Of a DNA stretch of 9,860 nucleotides, positions 6,501-9,860 are shown piece by piece (the stretch's first letter is position 1; each line of letters begins with the position of its first letter). This DNA is from Desulfobacterales bacterium. Lineage in GTDB: Bacteria; Desulfobacterota; Desulfobacteria; Desulfobacterales; JAHIVH01. The stretch is from contig JAGVHJ010000092.1 in the NCBI GenBank assembly GCA_020056645.1, forward strand, positions 1 through 9,860. Reading direction: 5' to 3'. Position numbers and translations under genes: made by a program. The notes under the pieces are model-generated. The model ran no database searches and was not told the DNA's origin. It worked only from the letters and a program-made list of their open reading frames with translations.

Positions 6501-7994
6501 AAAATTGGGAGGCGTTTCCGCCGTAAGGGCGATTCCTGCGATATCTTCCATGGAAACGCAGAGGGTCTCATGGGCCGACTCTTCTAGAAAGGAGCCGGTT
6601 CCCGCCGAGCACGCTTCGTTCATGGCGTAATCGGAAGGAACGCCATTGGTGATGTAGGTGTATTTGGCGTCCTGGCCGCCGATCTCGAAAATGGTATCGA
6701 CCCTGGGATCGAAAAAAACAGCGGCGGTGGCGTGGGCGATGATTTCATTTATCACGCCGTCGGTCATGGCGTGGAGTCCCGCGATCTGACGACCGGAACC
6801 GCAGACCCCCAGGCCGCAAATCTGAAGGGTTTCCGCATCGATTTCAGCAGGTATCTGGGAGAGGATCGAACGGTAGCACGCACGGGAGGCCCCCACCGGG
6901 TCTCCATTTGTCCGGAGATAGACGGAGGCCAGGATGGCGTGGTCATGGTCCCGGACCAGAACTGCCTTGGTGGTGGTGGAGCCCACATCAAGTCCGAGAA
7001 TCAATCGATCCCCGGAATGGATCGTCCCTTTCCGGATCGATTTGAAGATCACCAGATGTTCGTAGGCGGACAGGGGCGGATGAACCCCAAACGAGCGTTG
7101 CCGGTCTTGATTTATCAGGTGCGAAAAACCGGGAAAGGGTTTGGTGGCATGCTCCATGGCCCAGAAGGCTGCACCCGCCGCCTCAAAATACGGGGCCTCC
7201 TGGGGAATGACGAGGGTGGGGATATGCTCCCGCAATAGTTGCACCATGATGGGATTCAAGGTCGCGCCACCCGTTACCATGATGTGTTCCAACGGGGTTT
7301 TTTTCAATATTTCCATAATCTTACTGGCCATCATGATGCAGAGCCCGTGGGTCACGTCGTTCTTGGGAATTCCCTTGTTGGTCGCGTGGGTGCAGTCCGA
7401 CTTGCAAAAGACCGAACACCGCCCCGAAACATGGTAGGGCGTTTCCGAAGGGCTGAAGCCCTCCAGTTCATCAATGGCGATGTTCATCCGTTTCAATTGC
7501 TGAAGGAAAAACTCGCCGGTTCCAGAGGCGCACTTGTTGCCGGTCAGAACGTTTGATATTTCGCCCTGCTTATTCAGGGTGTAGGCCATGAAGGTTTCGC
7601 CGCCCGCGGAAACGATGGCCGGGCATTCAACGCCCTCCGGTTTCAGGAACCGATAAGCCACCTCCATGGCCTGGGGTTCTGGAATGGCGGAGAGGTTGAG
7701 CGACGTGTGAAATCGCCTTCCCGTAACGGCGATGGAATCCACGGTGGAAAGATCAATCTCGTCGAGAATACGAAAGAGCGTCTTCTCAGGATCGCCATTG
7801 TGGGGGAGACGCTTGCGCTCCCGGATGACCGGGCCGCCGCTGTGGGCGGAACGGTATTCTGGAGCGCGGGCCGGAGGTTCGACAATGACCGCCGAAACGG
7901 TGGATGCCCCCAGGCAGATGCCCATGGCGCATTTCGCAGAGGGTAAGGCGTGTGTGTGTGTTGTCATATCGTCAATCTTTAAATATGGGGTCAT
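3576..7994 (-). CDS. large acyl-CoA dehydratase activase (BadF/BadG/HgdC type, tandem ASKHA domains plus DUF2229 and dehydratase-like region)
   Basis: Protein of 1472 residues, of the ~1400-residue fused activase family. Such proteins use ATP hydrolysis to push one low-potential electron from a [4Fe-4S] cluster into 2-hydroxyacyl-CoA dehydratase or benzoyl-CoA reductase-type enzymes. Visible parts: ASKHA domain 1 (about 22-285) with GICLGAS, Cys155 in NKCASGTG, Cys193 in GRCSVFCKSDC, and TGGATLNP; ASKHA domain 2 (about 330-590) with GLDVGSTTTKAVL, EIGGQDAKYTY, Cys462 in NEACSAGTGSF, Cys502 in NDQCAAF, and QGGVCYN; a cysteine cluster (CKGGKERCDRKC plus GGAC, 623-651); a DUF2229-type region (about 690-1000) with FCYPAELAHG, FSCGPDSF and ELDSHTADAG; and a C-terminal dehydratase-like region with SCKECLP, GPCRFGQYS and PFGCMPN. 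The start is uncertain: ATG 7994 and ATG 7967 both lack a strong ribosome site. It is transcribed alone, with no dehydratase subunits nearby; its target enzyme is unknown. Confidence 0.93.
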   Translation of the reverse strand: MTPYLKIDDMTTHTHALPSAKCAMGICLGASTVSAVIVEPPARAPEYRSAHSGGPVIRERKRLPHNGDPEKTLFRILDEIDLSTVDSIAVTGRRFHTSLNLSAIPEPQAMEVAYRFLKPEGVECPAIVSAGGETFMAYTLNKQGEISNVLTGNKCASGTGEFFLQQLKRMNIAIDELEGFSPSETPYHVSGRCSVFCKSDCTHATNKGIPKNDVTHGLCIMMASKIMEILKKTPLEHIMVTGGATLNPIMVQLLREHIPTLVIPQEAPYFEAAGAAFWAMEHATKPFPGFSHLINQDRQRSFGVHPPLSAYEHLVIFKSIRKGTIHSGDRLILGLDVGSTTTKAVLVRDHDHAILASVYLRTNGDPVGASRACYRSILSQIPAEIDAETLQICGLGVCGSGRQIAGLHAMTDGVINEIIAHATAAVFFDPRVDTIFEIGGQDAKYTYITNGVPSDYAMNEACSAGTGSFLEESAHETLCVSMEDIAGIALTAETPPNFNDQCAAFISSDIKTAIHEGIQNNDILAGLVYSICMNYNNRVKGNRPVGEKIFMQGGVCYNRAVPLAMAGLIGKPIVVPPEPGLMGAFGVALAVQERIEKGFLKEKRFHLQEMADREVLYKKPFICKGGKERCDRKCMISVIEIDGKPYPFGGACNRYYNLKHDIHHDMLALDLVKERESIIFKERPLNLPASRGKRIGFNRSFLVNTYYPLYAAFFSQLGFQPVLPDMPLKKGIDMKDAAFCYPAELAHGFFYRLLTQENPPDYIFLPHFKAVPNKNDEEGSQVCPFVQGETFYLRQTFKEPLARLHQSGVKLLTPLIDLSEGIESARTPLIKTATGMMGVSLSQAARAFDAALEAQLACTRRMLEKGRDLLAALEKDKDAIAVVVFSRSYNGFAEEAHMGIPNKLASRGVYVVPFDFLIFINSLSKRHMYWGLGQRILMAARSVQAHPQLFGLYITNFSCGPDSFLIGYFREIMGKKPSLTLELDSHTADAGIETRIEAFLDIVNAYRRLQVEHKENRIETPFTPAKLLSGNGALKVMTSAQTLLPITHPRVKILVPSMGKLTSEAIAAVFRSAGYHTLSHPPSNESILKLGQAHTSCKECLPLILTTGTLLNYIAHEKKEGDVVVYFMPTASGPCRFGQYSVFIEDLISRKKMTDVCLLSPTSENGYAGIGNTILLRAWWGTIISDAMEDVRSMLLANAVDLESALERFETEWGRILSVLENGLFAKVESQLKESLDALRKIPMKRPAKEVPVIFLAGEIFVRRDSLSRREITEYLAKNGFAVVCSPVTEWVKYTDYLVDQGLAIISSSSQIDKIKFKIKNRLMRYYEKRIKTILARSGMVHDAGPVDIQNIIDHGSPFISENLIGEAILTVGSSLAEVAHTACGVIAIGPFGCMPNRLSEAILNQVMNSQCKLDVSRKTSNGKLKKILEGLDDLPFLAIESDGSPFPQLINTKLETLMIRAERLHQRMRGV

Positions 7995-8367
7995 GGCCCT
8001 ATAGATGCTTGAGAGGGCGTGTGAATCTTACATGATAGAAGCTTTGTTTCCTAACAGAAAACCGATGGCCGGTCAAGGAAGGATTATAGGGTGATAGAGG
8101 GGTAAACACCCGAGAAGATGATTGCAAAATAGAGGGTGGCGCCGGATACGATCAAACGGTATTTTGGTATCAACGTCATACATTTAATACTTACATAAAT
8201 TCTAATTAAATTAATATTTTAAAGCCTCCGAATTGACCCTCCGGGGGCCAGATTTTAAAAATATGGACAAATGGGGTTTGGTGCCTGGTTACGAGGCAGA
8301 GCCTCGTAACGAGAAGCGGCCTCACTCTCTTTTATTTTGCAATTATCTTCTCGGATAGAGGGATAAA
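7995..8367. other. intergenic region upstream of the activase: AT-rich tract and possible weak promoter
   Basis: No gene is supported here. An AT-rich block at about 8165-8226 contrasts strongly with the GC-rich coding DNA around it. On the minus strand, towards the activase, a perfect TATAAT occurs at 8088-8083 but without a good -35 box, and a TTGACC at 8076-8071 is followed 17 bp later only by the weak TAGGAA; either could be the activase promoter, with low certainty. ATAGAGGG recurs at about 8095, 8129 and 8355, and once on the minus strand near 3528-3535. A hairpin at 8288-8310 is listed separately. Confidence 0.5.
8288..8310. repeat. perfect 10-bp hairpin
   Basis: GTTACGAGGC, loop AGA, GCCTCGTAAC: a perfect 10-bp inverted repeat with a 3-base loop. 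No T-run directly follows on either strand, so it does not look like an intrinsic terminator. It may be one copy of a dispersed palindromic (REP-like) sequence; no second copy is present in this window. Confidence 0.7.
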
Positions 8368-8377
8368 TGCGATCGTT

Positions 8378-8592
8378 CAGGGGAATCGCATGTAGAATAG
8401 GGTTTTGTGAGTGATTTAAGTAATAGCTTGAATTTATTATCAATGCCTCCGGCGGCCCGCTTTTAAAAAGCGGGGCAAAGAGATTTTCAGAGGGTTTTTA
8501 TGGAACCTTTATTGTGATATGTTTGGCAACCTTTTCAAAAGGTTGGCCCCCGGCAGGGCCGAGGGAGGCGCGTCCCAAATGCGATTACCCTG
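8378..8592 (+). mobile_element. MITE-like non-autonomous element, copy 2 (215 bp)
   Basis: Same length and ends as copy 1, in inverted orientation to it: it starts CAGGGGAATCGCATG and ends ATGCGATTACCCTG, with 13 of 14 terminal bases pairing. The flanks TGCGATCGTT (8368-8377) and GGCGATCGTT (8593-8602) are a direct repeat matching nine of ten, consistent with an older target duplication. Internal hairpins are CCCGCTTTT with AAAAGCGGG (8456-8474) and CAACCTTTT with AAAAGGTTG (8527-8545). It has no transposase gene. The duplication differs from that of copy 1, so the two are separate insertions and not the ends of one composite transposon. It lies just upstream of the promoter of the FmdB-type gene. 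Confidence 0.83.
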
Positions 8593-8611
8593 GGCGATCG
8601 TTACGCCCATG

Positions 8612-8641
8612 TTGACAAATGGCCGGGGATGATCATATTGT
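8612..8641 (+). promoter_or_regulatory. sigma70-type promoter of the FmdB-type gene
   Basis: TTGACA at 8612-8617 is a perfect -35 box; an 18-bp spacer is followed by TATTGT at 8636-8641, four of six matches to the -10 consensus. Transcription would start near 8648, with AAAGGAG at about 8665-8671 and the ATG at 8678 in the expected places. Confidence 0.6.
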
Positions 8642-8677
8642 AAGCCATTTTTGATAGGCGAAAAAAAGGAGTGCCTT

Positions 8678-8926
8678 ATGCCGATTTATGAGTTTAAATG
8701 TTTGGAATGTGAAGAGTTTTTTGAACTTCTCGTCATGGGAAAAAAAGAGGGCGAAGAGACCAAGTGTCCGAAATGCGGGGCCCAGTCGTTTGAGCGGGTC
8801 CTGAGCACGACCAGCTTCGTCACCTCGGGAGGCGGCGGAAAGGCCGCTGGCGTCTCTGAACAGACCCGCACCTGTTCGGGAGGTTCCTGTTCCACCTATA
8901 CCATTCCGGGGTTGACGAGGGATTGA
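8678..8926 (+). CDS. FmdB/CxxC_CxxC_SSSS-family zinc-ribbon protein
   Basis: An 82-residue protein that opens with MPIYEFKCLEC, the hallmark of the FmdB-type regulatory zinc ribbon. Two CxxC knuckles (Cys8/Cys11 and Cys30/Cys33, CPKC) should bind one zinc. They are followed by the family's typical ERVLSTTSFVTSGGGG stretch and a flexible tail carrying two more cysteines (66 and 71, TCSGGSCS). AAAGGAG seven bases before ATG 8678 fixes the start; an upstream TTG at 8651 is in frame but has no such site. The family name comes from a gene beside formamidase/amidase genes, and its biochemical role is not settled. It is a single-gene unit, followed 31 bp later by a palindromic repeat that may end transcription. 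Confidence 0.9.
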   Translation: MPIYEFKCLECEEFFELLVMGKKEGEETKCPKCGAQSFERVLSTTSFVTSGGGGKAAGVSEQTRTCSGGSCSTYTIPGLTRD

Positions 8927-8957
8927 CCGGGAAGAGGCGGCCCCAGCAGCGGGTACA

Positions 8958-9099
8958 ACTCGACCTTCACGTTTTTAGGAAATTTGTTCACATCCAAGGC
9001 GGAAAAAAAATTGACCACGGGAATACATGGCGTATTGCGAGGATCTTTTTTTTTCCAACGCCGGAGTTGGGAAAATTAACAAAAACTTGAACATCGAGT
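8958..9099 (+). repeat. 142-bp palindromic repeat element, copy A
   Basis: The element begins ACTCGACCTTCACGTTTTT and its opposite end, read on the other strand, begins ACTCGATGTTCAAGTTTTT, so the termini are inverted repeats. The arms keep pairing inwards: GGCGGAAAAAAAA (8999-9010, allowing slips) against TTTTTTTTTCC (9046-9056) and CGCC, with AATAC (9022-9026), loop ATGGC, GTATT (9032-9036) at the tip. RNA from either strand would form one long imperfect hairpin. It is near-identical over its left two thirds to the copy starting at about 9760. The hairpin with long A and T runs could serve as a two-way terminator between the fmdB-type and MBL genes. It encodes nothing I would call a protein; its right end overlaps the end of the MBL gene. 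Confidence 0.82.
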
Positions 9100-9723
9100 A
9101 TAAGGGTTTTCGGCCTTCTCGCGACCCACGGTCGAATGGGGCGCTGATCCGTAATCGTGGCCCGGCCAGACGATGGTATGATCTGGAAGGGTGTAGATTT
9201 TGTTGTGAATAGAGGAGAGGAGCTCCCTGTGGGAGCCGCCGGGCAGATCGGTTCTTCCCACGCCCCCCACGAACAGGGTGTCTCCGGTAAACACATGGCC
9301 CTCCGTATGGATCGAAACGCTTCCCCGGGTGTGGCCCGGCGTATGAAGAACCGAGAGCCGGATTCGTCCCGCCATGATCGTGTCCCCCTCCTCCATGAAA
9401 GCGTCGGGAAGGGGCGATCCTTGGCCGCCCAAAAACAAGGAAAAGGTCTTGTGCATCAGCCCCTTCAGGTGGGAGAGTTCCCCCCGATGCATATAGAGCT
9501 TTGCCTGGGTGGCTTTTTGAATGGCCGCGTTTCCGGCGGTGTGATCCGCATGGCCATGGGTGTTGATGATATGGGTGAGCGTCAACCTTCTGTCTGACAG
9601 ATAGGAGAGAATTTTTCCCGTGTCAAAGGCCGGATCGATAATGGCGGCGCTTCTGCTCGACTCATCGATAATCAGATAACAGAAGATGGCCATTTTTGAT
9701 AATTTGATTTGCCGGATTTCCAC
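9076..9723 (-). CDS. MBL-fold metallo-hydrolase (glyoxalase II-like)
   Basis: A 215-residue metallo-beta-lactamase-fold hydrolase with a full dinuclear metal site: THGHADH (His56, His58, Asp60, His61), HTPGH (His131), TGDTL (Asp148) and PGHDYG (His189). GVGRTDLPGG is typical of the branch containing hydroxyacylglutathione hydrolases and persulfide dioxygenases; the substrate cannot be told from the sequence. No signal peptide, so it is cytoplasmic. The start is GTG 9723 with AAAGGAG ideally placed upstream. The C-terminus is odd: after the normal GREKAENPY the last seven residues (TRCSSFC) and the TAA stop are read from the inverted end of the palindromic repeat at 8958-9099. The catalytic core is complete, so the enzyme is probably functional. 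Another repeat copy begins about 37 bp upstream of the start, leaving little room for a promoter outside the repeat. Confidence 0.92.
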   Translation of the reverse strand: MEIRQIKLSKMAIFCYLIIDESSRSAAIIDPAFDTGKILSYLSDRRLTLTHIINTHGHADHTAGNAAIQKATQAKLYMHRGELSHLKGLMHKTFSLFLGGQGSPLPDAFMEEGDTIMAGRIRLSVLHTPGHTRGSVSIHTEGHVFTGDTLFVGGVGRTDLPGGSHRELLSSIHNKIYTLPDHTIVWPGHDYGSAPHSTVGREKAENPYTRCSSFC

Positions 9724-9759
9724 CGCACACTCCTTTTAAATAGAGAAAATGTGTGTTAC

Positions 9760-9860
9760 ATTCGATCTTCAAGTTTTTAGGAAATTTGTTCAAATCCAAG
9801 GCGGAAAAAAAATTTGACCGCAGGAATACATGGCGTATTTCGAGGATCAAAATTTTTTTC
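9760..9860 (+). repeat. palindromic repeat element, copy B, cut by the window end
   Basis: From TTCGATCTTCAAGTTTTTAG the sequence follows copy A closely through the shared GGAAATTTGTTCA, ATCCAAGGCGGAAAAAAAA, GAATACATGGCGTATT and CGAGGATC segments. It is in direct orientation to copy A, and its right arm lies beyond base 9860. Together the two copies bracket the MBL gene. Open frames crossing it on the minus strand are products of the repeat. Confidence 0.8.

Noticed and set aside
7210..7225. GG-N10-GC match on the minus strand (GGTGCAACTATTGC), considered as a sigma54 promoter
   Set aside because: It lies inside the activase coding sequence with no gene start downstream, and lacks the rest of the -24/-12 consensus.
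3558..7946. Many long open frames opposite the activase gene, up to about 169 codons
   Set aside because: They are antisense shadows of a GC-rich coding sequence; the minus-strand frame carries all recognisable domains.
3275..8602. Whole 3.3-8.6 kb segment as one composite transposon bounded by inverted elements
   Set aside because: Each element has its own distinct 10-bp flanking repeat, which indicates two independent insertions.
8420..8610. Open stretch in the second half of the 215-bp element that could be read as a small protein in both copies
   Set aside because: The differences between the two copies mostly change amino acids, there is no start with a ribosome site, and the DNA is explained by hairpins and element ends.
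9662..9850. Minus-strand open frame of about 62 codons crossing the window end repeat
   Set aside because: It runs through palindromic repeat copy B and overlaps the start of the MBL gene; the same kind of frame arises from the repeat in copy A.

Overview
The window looks like a piece of an anaerobic, moderately GC-rich bacterial chromosome, most likely from the Desulfobacterota (Desulfobacterales-like). This is an inference from gene content: a sigma54-dependent PAS/AAA+ regulator, a giant oxygen-sensitive 2-hydroxyacyl-CoA dehydratase/benzoyl-CoA reductase-type activase, an FmdB zinc ribbon, a metallo-beta-lactamase-fold hydrolase, and many short dispersed non-coding repeats. No rRNA, tRNA, CRISPR array or complete transposase gene was seen.

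Layout. (1) 1-1355, plus strand: the 3' part of a sigma54 enhancer-binding regulator whose start lies outside the window. (2) 1401-3203, minus strand, convergent with it: a tight four-gene operon in the order ArsR-type repressor, small CPKC redoxin, secreted CIPC thioredoxin, CcdA-like membrane electron carrier. It has a near-ideal sigma70 promoter overlapped by a 20-bp near-palindromic operator (3222-3265). (3) 3576-7994, minus strand: one 1472-residue activase with two tandem ASKHA ATPase domains, a DUF2229-type region and a C-terminal dehydratase-like region. (4) 7995-8377: an AT-rich intergenic region with a perfect 10-bp hairpin. (5) 8678-8926, plus strand: FmdB-type zinc ribbon with its own promoter. 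(6) 9076-9723, minus strand: MBL-fold hydrolase.

Mobile or repeat DNA. Two 215-bp copies of a miniature inverted-repeat element (3285-3499 and 8378-8592, about 92% identical, opposite orientations) flank the activase. Each has 14-bp imperfect terminal inverted repeats and sits between 10-bp direct repeats (perfect for the first, 9 of 10 for the second), so they look like independent insertions of a non-autonomous transposon. Both copies end exactly 19 bp upstream of a TTGACA -35 box, in the same orientation relative to the downstream gene. A second, unrelated palindromic element (142 bp at 8958-9099, and a copy cut by the window end from about 9760) flanks the MBL gene as direct repeats and supplies that gene's last codons and stop.

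How the parts fit. The ArsR operon looks like a regulated route for passing electrons across the membrane to an extracytoplasmic thioredoxin. The activase would supply low-potential electrons by ATP hydrolysis to a radical dehydratase or reductase, but no dehydratase subunit genes are present here. I see no gene cluster that must be a wholly new system. The most unusual signals are the repeat elements, their fixed placement relative to promoters, and the asymmetry between the two ATPase domains of the activase.
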